Assembly (NCBI GenBank): GCA_014385025.1
Contig: JACRTB010000005.1
Coordinates: 62,001 to 126,000, forward strand
DNA from: Yanshouia hominis
Lineage (GTDB): Bacteria > Bacillota > Clostridia > Oscillospirales > Ruminococcaceae
Direction: 5' to 3'
DNA: 64,000 bases
A model generated the notes under the pieces. The model was not told the origin of the DNA and searched no databases. It was given only the letters and a program-made list of their open reading frames with translations. Below, in pieces: positions 22,671 through 30,691 of this stretch. The stretch's first letter is position 1, and each line of letters begins with the position of its first letter. Both the position numbers and the translations under genes were made by a program.

Positions 22671-23740
22671 GATTTGCTCCAAACCGGATCGGTCTTGGCC
22701 TCCCTCTGGTATGCGCGCTGGGCTTCCAGCAGGTCGTCAAACATCCGCGTGGCGGCGGGTCCTTCCAGAGAAAGAGTCCTCTGAACCCCTGGGAGAGAAA
22801 CACTCAACATGGTATGAGGTGCACCGCGGACAAGGTCCTGCGACACGCGAACGATGCGGCCCTTGATTCGCAGAACGGTTCGTGCCGCGCGAACCACCGT
22901 TTCATATCCGGACGCGGTGCAGGCAACCACCGTAGTCTCCGGGTCCGTTTCTGCTCTCATACGGGTCGCGGTCAAAATGCATCCCTTTGAATTGAGAGGG
23001 TGCCGCCCCGTCAGGAAACAGTCTCCCGTAGCGATTCCCCCTACGATCAAATGACGCCGCAGATCAGAGCGGCCTGAATCCCAAAGAACGATATCCTTGC
23101 GCAAAGGGATTCCATCGAGGGTCAGCCATCCGAACTCCTGACAGCCGTAAAGATCATGCAGTGAGGCGCCTGCAAATTTTTGCACCTCCTCTGCAAGCTG
23201 GGCATCAAGCGGTGAGCCTGCGGCCACCAAAATCATTTTGGAGGGTAAATGTTCCCGGATTCCCAGCCGCTCCGCATCGATTAATGCTGACCGCAGAAAA
23301 GCGGACTCCCCGATCACCGCCCGTGGATTTTGACCGCAAAGTGCCGTCAGAAGAGCGTCCCGGCTTGGCCGAAGGATAAATTCCGCCTTTACTCCATATT
23401 CATCGAGCGCGCGCCGTGTGAAGACATTGACCAGCGGAGGATAAGTAATGATTATATGGTCTCCGGTGCGGATTCCGGCCATCTCCAGCGCCCGTTTTCC
23501 CGCCTCGATACGGGCCGGAAGCTCCTGATGGGTGATGCCCACAATATTCTGAAAGGCCGAACTGCCGGTGGTAAAGGTAAGATAGGCCAGATTCAAAGGC
23601 GTATGCACCTCTTCTATACGGTGGGCCGCGGTTGGGCCGGCGATCCCTTTATCGGCTAATGTGCAGCGGGGCATCTCCTCCAACAGAGGGCCGTTTCCAA
23701 ACAGAAGAAGCTCCTGATACATCTTTTCGATTCGATTCAT
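22664..23740 (-). CDS. AMP-forming acyl ligase, probable acetate:ACP ligase (MadH-like)
   Basis: 358 residues of an adenylate-forming enzyme. It has a phosphate loop LTFTTGSSAFQN, a YGCQEFGWL motif (the Y-G-x-x-E signature of phenylacetate-CoA-ligase-like proteins) and a C-terminal ATTV-SGYETVV region. In Malonomonas, MadH acetylates the free thiol of the ACP so the cycle can start. By position inside this operon the same job is likely. It is shorter than typical phenylacetate-CoA ligases (about 430), consistent with an ACP-thiol specialist. Acyl specificity is not proven. Confidence 0.7.
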   Translation of the reverse strand: MNRIEKMYQELLLFGNGPLLEEMPRCTLADKGIAGPTAAHRIEEVHTPLNLAYLTFTTGSSAFQNIVGITHQELPARIEAGKRALEMAGIRTGDHIIITYPPLVNVFTRRALDEYGVKAEFILRPSRDALLTALCGQNPRAVIGESAFLRSALIDAERLGIREHLPSKMILVAAGSPLDAQLAEEVQKFAGASLHDLYGCQEFGWLTLDGIPLRKDIVLWDSGRSDLRRHLIVGGIATGDCFLTGRHPLNSKGCILTATRMRAETDPETTVVACTASGYETVVRAARTVLRIKGRIVRVSQDLVRGAPHTMLSVSLPGVQRTLSLEGPAATRMFDDLLEAQRAYQREAKTDPVWSKSC

Positions 23741-23746
23741 CTGCCC

Positions 23747-24625
23747 CTACCTCAGATAACGTCCGGATACCTGAGAAAATTCCTGTTGCATCCGCGCCAA
23801 AACAGCCGGCCGGGCGGTGCGGCCCTGCCGTTCGGCGCCGAGTATCCCCCGGCTCCAGGGGCCGGTTTTTTCGAATTCCCCTTTGGCCTTATGGCAGCGA
23901 ATCTCAGCAATGTGGCGGCTGACGGCCTCCGCCATTTTTTCCGGTGCGGAAACGATCTCCTCCACACCGCCAAGGCGGTGAAAAAAATCAACGCCGGAAG
24001 CAAAAACCGGACTTTTTTGGGACAGCTCCTCCAGCCGTTCAATATCCATTTTGGTAATGCGGGAAATGCTCGAAAGGGGCATAACATGGATCACAGTGCC
24101 ATATTCTTTCGGCAAAGCGAGAATGCGATCGGCCTGCAGGCCATGGCAGAGAAAAGCGCCGCTGATGGCCCGGCCTATGACGATTGCCACTACAGCGTGG
24201 CCGCACTTGCGCGCTTCGGCCAGCGCAAGCTGATAGGCGCCCGTTGCCTTATTCATACCGAAAATTTCCTCTACCTTTCCCGGGGCGTTTCCGGGGGTAT
24301 CGACCACCAGCACAAGCGGGCGCTTTTCTCCGGGCCGCTTTTCCCGGTCGGCTTCAATGGTCTCATAGACGGCGGATGCCATTTTATAGGCCTCCTCCAT
24401 TCCAATCACCCCAAAATACACGACGGGGAACCTTGGGTTTACTGCTTCGGCATCGTTTGCAATCATGGTTACGGCGACTCCGCCGATTCTGGCGGTGCCG
24501 ACGACCGCGCCCGGTCCGAATTCGGCGTCCATCACAGCATTTCCGACATGGTTTTCCTGAAAGCTGCCCTCGTCCGCGAGCATGGCGACTGCGTCGCGCC
24601 CGCGTCCAATCATCTGCATTTCCAT
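23747..24625 (-). CDS. mdcE: Malonate decarboxylase gamma subunit (MdcE/MadD)
   Basis: 292 residues of the crotonase/carboxyltransferase fold. Typical patterns are LVLVVDTPGNAPGK (oxyanion-type loop), AIVIGRAISGAF and VIHVMPLSSISRIT. With the beta subunit it forms the carboxytransferase half that moves the carboxyl group of malonyl-ACP, here presumably to biotin. Its start abuts the beta-subunit stop. Confidence 0.88.
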   Translation of the reverse strand: MEMQMIGRGRDAVAMLADEGSFQENHVGNAVMDAEFGPGAVVGTARIGGVAVTMIANDAEAVNPRFPVVYFGVIGMEEAYKMASAVYETIEADREKRPGEKRPLVLVVDTPGNAPGKVEEIFGMNKATGAYQLALAEARKCGHAVVAIVIGRAISGAFLCHGLQADRILALPKEYGTVIHVMPLSSISRITKMDIERLEELSQKSPVFASGVDFFHRLGGVEEIVSAPEKMAEAVSRHIAEIRCHKAKGEFEKTGPWSRGILGAERQGRTARPAVLARMQQEFSQVSGRYLR

Positions 24626-25588
24626 CTATTCCACCTCCCTCGGTCTGCGATGCGCCGTTTTCAGGAATTCTTTTACTTCCATCTCGGGAATCAGATCCGG
24701 TTCCGCGTTTCCGTAATACCGCCAAATATCTTTTGAATCAGAAGGATTCAGTTGAGCCGCAAGGCGAACCAGAGCCATCTGTTCCCTTACCAATTCATAG
24801 GACCCGATCCGGCGGCAGCGGCAAAGGCTGCTGTATGGCCTGTTCAGCAGTCCGCAAAGGGCATCGCGAAATGCACCGATGCGATCCTCGACCAGCTCGT
24901 TGCAGTCACACATAATATATTTGTGTTTGCCTCCTGTCGTACGGGAAATCAACGATTTATCCGAGGCGTCAAACTCTTCTTTCCCAATTTCCTGTTCAAT
25001 CACCTCCGGCCCTGTCAGCCCCAGACGGCCTTGCGGACTCATGAGGATCACATCGGTGGCCGCCGCGACGAAGCCCATGCCGCCGAAACACCCTACCTTG
25101 CTGCCGATCAGTGAAATGACCGGCACCTTTCCCTTCGTGTCCTGAATCAAATCCATAATTTCCGCATGAGCCAACAGGCCCGCGTTGGCCTCATGCAGCC
25201 GGACCCCGCCTGTTTCAAAGGAAACCACCACCGCCGGGCGATATCGCTCCAGGTCATGGGGATGCTCCTGTGCCGCGTGATCGTAGGCGGTAAGAGCCAG
25301 ACGGAAAATTCCCGCCATTTTCGCGCCATGGACCTCCCCAACTGCTCCGCCGATAAACTTTCCCTCCTGCGAGATGACAAAAACAGGATGTTCTCCAACC
25401 AGTCCTACTCCGGTGACCACGCCATCGTCGAAGGAAACGGCTTCTCCGAGTATCGGAAGATGCGGGCTCATCATCCGATCCCGAGGCCCGGCCAGTTCGG
25501 TAAAGCTTCCCTCATCCGTCAGGCCGATTGCCCGTTCCCGCGCCGTTGCCTCCAAAAAGCTTTTCCGCTGCAGCTCGGAATAACGCAT
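24626..25588 (-). CDS. mdcD: Malonate decarboxylase beta subunit (MdcD/MadC)
   Basis: 320 residues with the MdcD pattern: SFTELAGPRDRMMSPH, GKFIGGAVGEVHGAKM, SFETGGVRLHEANAGL, GSKVGCFGGMGFVAAATD and SPQGRLGLTGPEVIEQE. It is the carboxyltransferase partner of MdcE. It overlaps the ACP gene by one base, so stoichiometric synthesis is likely. Confidence 0.9.
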   Translation of the reverse strand: MRYSELQRKSFLEATARERAIGLTDEGSFTELAGPRDRMMSPHLPILGEAVSFDDGVVTGVGLVGEHPVFVISQEGKFIGGAVGEVHGAKMAGIFRLALTAYDHAAQEHPHDLERYRPAVVVSFETGGVRLHEANAGLLAHAEIMDLIQDTKGKVPVISLIGSKVGCFGGMGFVAAATDVILMSPQGRLGLTGPEVIEQEIGKEEFDASDKSLISRTTGGKHKYIMCDCNELVEDRIGAFRDALCGLLNRPYSSLCRCRRIGSYELVREQMALVRLAAQLNPSDSKDIWRYYGNAEPDLIPEMEVKEFLKTAHRRPREVE

Positions 25589-25911
25589 CAGATTTCCCCT
25601 CCCCGCGCTTCAAGCAACGCTTGCCGCAGCCGCAGCCCCACCACGAACGGCGTCGCATTGTTGTCGTTGATTTCAAGCTCCAGATCTCCGCAGCCGCTTT
25701 CCGCCACAAAGCGCCGAAGTACCAGCTCCCAGACACGGTCAAAGCCTGAAACCGGCGTGCAGACCGTCACATTGACCCTGCCGTTTTGCTCCCTGCGGGT
25801 GAGCAGCACCTCCATATCGCCGGAGCCCACTACCCCGCTGTGCGACCACTCGCGCGGAATGGAAGCACCGGGGATTCCATCAAAAGAAAACTTGAGATGA
25901 ACAAGTGCCAT
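25588..25911 (-). CDS. mdcC: Malonate decarboxylase acyl carrier protein (MdcC/MadE)
   Basis: 107 residues. The attachment site is in VVGSGDMEVL, with Ser 30 expected to carry the dephospho-CoA-derived arm. The C-terminal half NDNNATPFVVGLRLRQAL is also family-typical. It is not a standard fatty-acid ACP: no DSL motif is present. It carries acetyl and malonyl thioesters between the alpha subunit and the carboxyltransferase. Confidence 0.9.
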   Translation of the reverse strand: MALVHLKFSFDGIPGASIPREWSHSGVVGSGDMEVLLTRREQNGRVNVTVCTPVSGFDRVWELVLRRFVAESGCGDLELEINDNNATPFVVGLRLRQALLEARGGEI

Positions 25912-25923
25912 TTTTGCCTCTCC

Positions 25924-27594
25924 TTACCAATTCTTAAATTTTCCGGGCGGCTGGTACAATCCTCCCGACCAGCGGACAAGATCCCTTACGTTCTGTGCGG
26001 CCAGCAGACCGCGGCTGGCTCGCGCGGGATCAATGCCCAGATCCCGCGGGGTTTTGACAATCCCCCGGTCACGCAGCAATCGGGTTTCCGACGGATTTGC
26101 CTTGAGTCCGACCGGTGTAAACCCCGCCACCGCGCGGATCGCGGCGCGCCGCTCCTCAATGGAACGGCAGCGGTGCAGGTAGGCAATTCCTTCCTCCGTT
26201 ACAATGTGGGTGAGATCATCCCCATAAATCATAACCGGAGGGATCGACAGTCCCGCGTTTTCCATCAGATTCCATGCGTCGAGCCGCTCTACAAATCCGG
26301 GGGCCATTTTTTCGCGAAAGGTTTCCTGAAGCTGAACCACCAGCCGTTTGCCGCGCGGCATTCTTCCGACAAGGGCTTCCCGCTGGCCATTTTCCTCGCC
26401 GCATTGCAGCCATGCCGGAGAGGCATGACGCCGCCCCTTGGGGTCACAGCCCATATTCGGCGCGCCTCCGAATCCGGCGATACGTCTGGCCGTGGCGGTC
26501 GAACTGTTTCCGTCTTCATCGATCTGCAATGTCCCACCGATAAACATATCGACCGCATAGTGCCCCGCAATCTGGGCATAGGTGCGGTTGGATCGCGGGC
26601 TTCCGTCCGGGCCGATGAAAAAGACATCGGACCGCTCCCGCACATATTGCTCCATACCGAGCTCGCCGCCGAAACAGTGAATGTTTTTTACCCATCCGCT
26701 TTCGATCGCCGGGATCAGCGTGGGATGAGGGTTAAGAGCAAAGGCGGAGCATATTTTCCCTTTCAGGCCCAATTCCTCTCCATAGGTTGGCAGCAGCAGT
26801 TCAATGGCCGCCGTATCGAAGCCAATTCCATGGTTGACCGTCTGCACTCCATATTCGGCATAAATACCTTTGAGCGCCATCATCGCACGCAGAATCTGCG
26901 ATTCGGTAATCAGTGCCGGATCGCGGGTAAAAAGCGGCTCCAGATAAAATGGTTTTGGAGAAGGAACTACAAAATCCACCCAGTCGGCCGGAATATCCAC
27001 TCTCGGAACCCGTTCAACAATTTCGTTGACCTGTGCGATGACGATGCCCTGCTTAAATTTAGTCGCCTCGACGATCACCGGAGTATCCTCGGTATTGGAA
27101 CCGGTATAAAGATTTCCGTCGCGGTCCGCCTGATAGGCAGCCACTAATGCGACGCGGGGAATGAGGTCGATAAAGTAGCGGCCAAACAGCTCAAGGTAGG
27201 TATGAATATCCCCCAGACGAACCTTTCCGCTTTGGATTGCGTCGGCCAGCTTTCCGGCCTGCGGTCCGGCATAAGAAAAGTCAATCTTTTCGGCAATTCC
27301 TTTTTCAAACAGTTTGATGTGGCTGTCAAGCGCGATGGAGGACTGCACCATGTGCAGCCCATGTACCTTTTTCGGATTGACCCTGCAAAGCCGCTCTGCC
27401 AGAAAATCGGCCTGCTTTTGATTGTTTCCTTCCAGATTCACCTTGTCGCCCGGGTGAATTACCGCTTCAAGCAGCCGCGTAACATCTTTTGCCGCCACGA
27501 TTTTCCCATCGCCCAAAATTTCTGCCGCCGCGTTTAGGCGCTCGGCGGTGTCACAGCGCAGGGCATTCCAAGTCTGAGTGCTCATTTCTTGCAT
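25924..27594 (-). CDS. mdcA: Malonate decarboxylase alpha subunit, acetyl-ACP:malonate transferase
   Basis: About 556 residues from ATG 27594 (GAGGAG eight bases upstream; the open frame begins at 27630). CoA-transferase-like family motifs include PGDKVNLEGNNQKQADFL, HGLHMVQSSIALD, IPADWVDFVVPSPKPF, VNHGIGFDTAAIELLLPTY and a long C-terminal half with GGAPNMGCDPKGRRHASPAW. It exchanges acetate for malonate on the ACP arm. Full length for the family (about 550). Confidence 0.93.
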   Translation of the reverse strand: MQEMSTQTWNALRCDTAERLNAAAEILGDGKIVAAKDVTRLLEAVIHPGDKVNLEGNNQKQADFLAERLCRVNPKKVHGLHMVQSSIALDSHIKLFEKGIAEKIDFSYAGPQAGKLADAIQSGKVRLGDIHTYLELFGRYFIDLIPRVALVAAYQADRDGNLYTGSNTEDTPVIVEATKFKQGIVIAQVNEIVERVPRVDIPADWVDFVVPSPKPFYLEPLFTRDPALITESQILRAMMALKGIYAEYGVQTVNHGIGFDTAAIELLLPTYGEELGLKGKICSAFALNPHPTLIPAIESGWVKNIHCFGGELGMEQYVRERSDVFFIGPDGSPRSNRTYAQIAGHYAVDMFIGGTLQIDEDGNSSTATARRIAGFGGAPNMGCDPKGRRHASPAWLQCGEENGQREALVGRMPRGKRLVVQLQETFREKMAPGFVERLDAWNLMENAGLSIPPVMIYGDDLTHIVTEEGIAYLHRCRSIEERRAAIRAVAGFTPVGLKANPSETRLLRDRGIVKTPRDLGIDPARASRGLLAAQNVRDLVRWSGGLYQPPGKFKNW

Positions 27595-27626
27595 AATAAC
27601 TCTCCTCACGATATAAGCGGCTGCTC

Positions 27627-28835
27627 TCAACCGATCATCGAAATGGTAGTGACAAAGACACCGGCAGCAATCGCACTGGTAATAACTCCGCTGATATTCG
27701 CCCCCATGGCGAGCGGCAGAATCATTGCGAAGGGATTTTCTTCCTCAGCCGCATGCTGTGCCAGCTTGGCCGTGGTCGGGACGCAGGACACCCCGGAAAT
27801 TCCAATAACCGGATTGAAACCGCCCTTATCACGCAGGTAGAAAAGCCACCCCCCCAGCAATCCGCCCACGCCTGAAATAGTCAGGGCGAGAATTCCAAGG
27901 ACTAAAATTTTGATAACGATGGGGTTCAGTATTGTAGAGGCTTCGCAGAGGGTGCCGAGGGTCAAACCAAGAAAGAAGGTGGAGAGATATGTAACCGTTT
28001 CCTCAAGCAGCTCCTGATAAGGTCCGATCTCCGCTTCCTTCACTGCAATTCCAATGAAAAAGGACATGATCAGCGGCGCGGCCATTGGCAGGAGCAGACA
28101 GAGAATCAGGCAAATCGCCACACAGAAGACAAACTTGGTTTTTTGCGGAACCTCCGGCGGATAAATCTCCACATCGATGCCGCGGTACTTTTTCGGCACC
28201 AACAGGCGGATCAGATAGGGATAGCCGCCATATGTCAGACTCAAATAGAGATAAGCGATAATCGAGATCGGAACAAAGAGCTCCGGCGCCATGATCAGCG
28301 AGGAAAAGAGCACCATCGGTCCATCCGCGCCGCCAATGGTGGCAATCGCGGCCGCTTCCCCCGCCGGAAGGCCGAAAAACACAACCCCTACCGCCAAGGT
28401 AACAAAAGTTCCCAGCTCGGCAAAAAGAGCGATGGTGATACTGGTCCAGGGGCGCGCAAGCAGAAAGCTGATCTCACTGCGGGCCCCAATCCCCATAAAC
28501 ACAAGACAGGCGATCAGTCCATTGGAAAAAGTGAAATTGTAAATTGGCTGCAGACAGTTGATCTGCAAAATTCCCATCAATTCATCGGTTCCGCTGACCA
28601 GGGGATTGAGAATCAGTGTGCCCACCGCGCCGTTCTCGAGGAATAGCACTCCCGCGTTGACACAGATCATACCGATTCCCATCGGTACCATAATCAACGG
28701 CTCGAGCTTACGCTGAAAGCCCATATAGGACAGGACAAAGCCGAAGCAGATCAGAAAAATCCGTGCTGCGGCGACAGTTCCATCTACCGCAAAAAAGGTT
28801 CCGACTCCCGGAAACAGCGATGTCATCCATTCCAT
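27627..28835 (-). CDS. madB: Sodium-translocating decarboxylase beta subunit (MadB-like)
   Basis: 402 residues with about eleven hydrophobic helices. The Na+-pump signature is GGADGPMVLFSS in the middle and GVSCVPTTAKLAQHAAEEENP near the C-terminus, where OadB/GcdB/MadB proteins have conserved Na+ and carboxybiotin residues. It decarboxylates carboxybiotin and couples this to Na+ export, so malonate degradation would conserve energy. The first large gene of the operon. The intact pump next to MdcA-E homologues defines the Malonomonas-type system. Confidence 0.9.
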   Translation of the reverse strand: MEWMTSLFPGVGTFFAVDGTVAAARIFLICFGFVLSYMGFQRKLEPLIMVPMGIGMICVNAGVLFLENGAVGTLILNPLVSGTDELMGILQINCLQPIYNFTFSNGLIACLVFMGIGARSEISFLLARPWTSITIALFAELGTFVTLAVGVVFFGLPAGEAAAIATIGGADGPMVLFSSLIMAPELFVPISIIAYLYLSLTYGGYPYLIRLLVPKKYRGIDVEIYPPEVPQKTKFVFCVAICLILCLLLPMAAPLIMSFFIGIAVKEAEIGPYQELLEETVTYLSTFFLGLTLGTLCEASTILNPIVIKILVLGILALTISGVGGLLGGWLFYLRDKGGFNPVIGISGVSCVPTTAKLAQHAAEEENPFAMILPLAMGANISGVITSAIAAGVFVTTISMIG

Positions 28836-28836
28836 C

Positions 28837-28965
28837 TTATTTCTCCTTTCCGGCCGCGGCCTGTTTGCTCATGGTTCGGTCGATCAGCACGATGATTCCG
28901 ACGACGATATAGGATATCGCGGCCGTCAAGGCATAGGCAAACAACGAATAGATGATCGGCATCAT
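28837..28965 (-). CDS. Tiny membrane subunit, probable decarboxylase pump partner
   Basis: About 42 residues starting at ATG 28965 or 28962, placed by AAAGGAG nine bases upstream. One hydrophobic helix (IIYSLFAYALTAAISYIVVG) is followed by a short basic, Ala/Lys-rich tail. It ends one base before madB. In other biotin-dependent pumps a small single-pass gamma or delta peptide stabilises the complex; position, size and topology match that role. There is no sequence motif to confirm it. It is the first gene after the leader terminator. Confidence 0.65.
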   Translation of the reverse strand: MMPIIYSLFAYALTAAISYIVVGIIVLIDRTMSKQAAAGKEK

Positions 28966-29175
28966 AAAATTTTTCTCCTTTGTTCCGACCATATCGGGAT
29001 ATCGTAAAAAAGAAAGAGGACCACGGCGTCCCGTAATCCTCTGATTCTCGCGGAAGCGCAAAAGGAAACAGGCAATGCCTGCTTCCTTTTTGTTCCTCAT
29101 ATCCGAATGGGTCTGAAATTTTACCAGATAAAAGTATAACTCTCAAACTCTCACCGGAGCGCTGCGCTCCTGATG
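28966..29175 (-). promoter_or_regulatory. Structured leader RNA of the malonate decarboxylase operon
   Basis: A transcript starting near 29175 would have an untranslated leader of about 210 nt. In order it shows hairpin GGAGCGC-A-GCGCTCC (29156-29170), a tandem TGAGAGTT TGAGAGTT (around 29140-29155), a long stem pairing AAAAGGAA and CAGGCA with their complements (29060-29090), and a terminator (29005-29042). The layout fits conditional termination. The HutP-like protein encoded immediately upstream is a natural candidate to bind it. No known riboswitch consensus was recognised. Confidence 0.6.
29005..29042 (-). terminator. Leader terminator ahead of the decarboxylase genes
   Basis: On the minus strand AGAGGATTACGG pairs with CCGTGGTCCTCT around GACG (two G-U pairs), followed by TTTCTTTTTT (29005-29014). 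It ends 39 bases before the first structural gene. A full terminator inside the leader, with a good promoter upstream and no gene in between, is the pattern of attenuation control. Confidence 0.78.
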
Positions 29176-29181
29176 GCTTTT

Positions 29182-29210
29182 AGCATAAAGCATTTCATTT
29201 TATTTGTCAA
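29182..29210 (-). promoter_or_regulatory. Sigma70-type promoter for the decarboxylase operon
   Basis: Minus-strand TTGACA (29205-29210), a 17-base spacer and TATGCT (29182-29187). This is close to consensus and lies 22 bp after the HutP-like stop codon. Start of transcription is expected near 29175. Confidence 0.75.
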
Positions 29211-29231
29211 CGAGAAAATGAAATTTTTTTA

Positions 29232-29675
29232 TCAAATGTTCATGATACCCAAGCCGCAGCGCTCATGGCTGGTCATCGGATGAATCGCGGATTCTCCGAA
29301 GATTGCTACGGAAATCCAATGCGGAGTGCGTATAATCGCAACCTTCACCGCCAGATTCGCCTCAGAAGAGGTGTTGATAATTGCGCCCCTTTTGGCTTCT
29401 TCCGCCGCATGCAGCAGTGCGTGGATTTCATTGGGCAGCTTACTGATCAGCCCCGCGTTCATTGCCGCGCCGAATACCGCGCGGCTTGCTTTTTCCTGGA
29501 AATCCCGCTTGGTGCTGCCTCCGACCTCGGTCACAACAAAGCGAATCCCCTGAGCAGTATATTCCTGTTTGACGGCGTCTTCCTCAGCAATTGTGCGGGT
29601 CATGGCCAGGCGAAGAGCATAATAACCTATGCCGTTTGACCCATTTGCTTCCGCCTTATGATAGCCTGTTTCCAT
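29232..29675 (-). CDS. HutP-like RNA-binding antitermination protein
   Basis: 147 residues, the same size as Bacillus HutP (148). The three His that coordinate Mg2+ in HutP appear to be kept: His 85 and His 89 in EIHALLHAAEEA, and His 137 in SHERCGLGIMNI, aligning with the HutP C-terminus EHETFGVGINHI. The region around the histidine-ligand arginines is different (NTSSEANLAVKVAIIRTP), so the effector may not be histidine. HutP binds a leader RNA to melt a terminator; here a leader with a terminator follows directly. LysR lies 86 bp upstream on the same strand. Confidence 0.82.
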   Translation of the reverse strand: METGYHKAEANGSNGIGYYALRLAMTRTIAEEDAVKQEYTAQGIRFVVTEVGGSTKRDFQEKASRAVFGAAMNAGLISKLPNEIHALLHAAEEAKRGAIINTSSEANLAVKVAIIRTPHWISVAIFGESAIHPMTSHERCGLGIMNI

Positions 29676-29761
29676 ATCTGATCCCCCAATGATTCTGAAT
29701 TTTTAATCCGAATGGCCGGCGAGGCACGATGCAAAGAAAACTTGCTTTGAAAAAGTCCCAA

Positions 29762-30691
29762 TCAGTGCGGATTGGTATGATAAGAAAAATTTTTATCCCG
29801 CCAGCGGCTGTCCAGCGCGTATTCCCAAAAGATCTGCGCACTCGAAGGGAAAGAACCGTCACGCCGCCGTACCAGATGAAGATGACGTTCAATCTGCATC
29901 TTCTTCACCGAAATGATCTCAACCCTGTCATAGTAATTCTGCATGGTGCTCAGAAGGGAGCGGGTAACAAAGCCGCAGCCCGATCCGAAGGATACCGCCT
30001 GAAGCACGTCCGAATTGCCATATACCTGCATGACCACGTTCATATCCGAGAGAGCCATTCCCACGCGTGAAAGGCTCTCGGTCAAAAGGCTCATGGTATA
30101 GCATTTTTGATTGCGGATGATCAGCGGCAGTTTCTGCAGCTGCCGCAGCGTAATCATCTCTCCAAGCTTCATGGAAGTTGGACAGACCAGCTCCAAAGGG
30201 TCGTAGAAAAAGCGCTCCACAACGAGATCGGCATCCTGTACCGGAATTCCAGTAATGGCAATATCAAATTCTCCCTGCCTGAGTCTGCGGATCAGCTCAT
30301 TACCCGAGTGGGCACGCAGCTCGTAGGAAATTTGCGGGAAATCAGCTCTGAAGGCATTGGTCAGAATAGGCAGAAGCACTGCTCCGGGCGTAGGGGAGGT
30401 AGCGATTGAAAACGGAACGAAGGACTGTTCGCGCATGAGCTGTACCCGCAGCTGGTTGTAATCTTCAAGAAAACGGTGTGCATAGTCCTGAAAGATTTCT
30501 CCCGCGCGGGTGGGCTGGACCCTGGTGCGCTGTCCCGGTGTCCGCAGCAGAAGGGCCTGGCCAATCTGCTCCTCCAATGAGGCAATGGCCATGCTGACCG
30601 CAGGTTGGGTCATATGCTGCTGTCGTGCGGCCGCGGCAAAGGAGCCCGTCTCCAGTACGCTCAGGTAAATTCGGACCCACTGCAGGTTCAT
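29762..30691 (-). CDS. LysR-family transcriptional regulator
   Basis: 309 residues. The N-terminal winged helix has FAAAARQQHMTQPAVSMAIA (about 18-37), followed by the PBP2-like effector domain with SFVPFSIATSPTPGAVLLPIL and FDIAITGIP. It is divergent from tctCBA and upstream of the HutP-like gene, so it could control either or both carboxylic-acid modules. An inverted repeat TTGAC-N9-GTCAA in the divergent gap is a plausible binding site. Confidence 0.92.
   Translation of the reverse strand: MNLQWVRIYLSVLETGSFAAAARQQHMTQPAVSMAIASLEEQIGQALLLRTPGQRTRVQPTRAGEIFQDYAHRFLEDYNQLRVQLMREQSFVPFSIATSPTPGAVLLPILTNAFRADFPQISYELRAHSGNELIRRLRQGEFDIAITGIPVQDADLVVERFFYDPLELVCPTSMKLGEMITLRQLQKLPLIIRNQKCYTMSLLTESLSRVGMALSDMNVVMQVYGNSDVLQAVSFGSGCGFVTRSLLSTMQNYYDRVEIISVKKMQIERHLHLVRRRDGSFPSSAQIFWEYALDSRWRDKNFSYHTNPH

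Noticed and set aside
21755..28835. Citrate lyase or oxaloacetate decarboxylase operon
   Set aside because: The alpha, ACP and carboxyltransferase subunits carry MdcA/C/D/E patterns, not CitDEF or OadA; MdcG is shared between systems and not decisive by itself.
28966..29175. Known riboswitch or T-box in the malonate leader
   Set aside because: No T-box AGGGTGGNACCGCG element or recognisable aptamer core was found; protein-mediated control by the adjacent HutP-like protein fits better.
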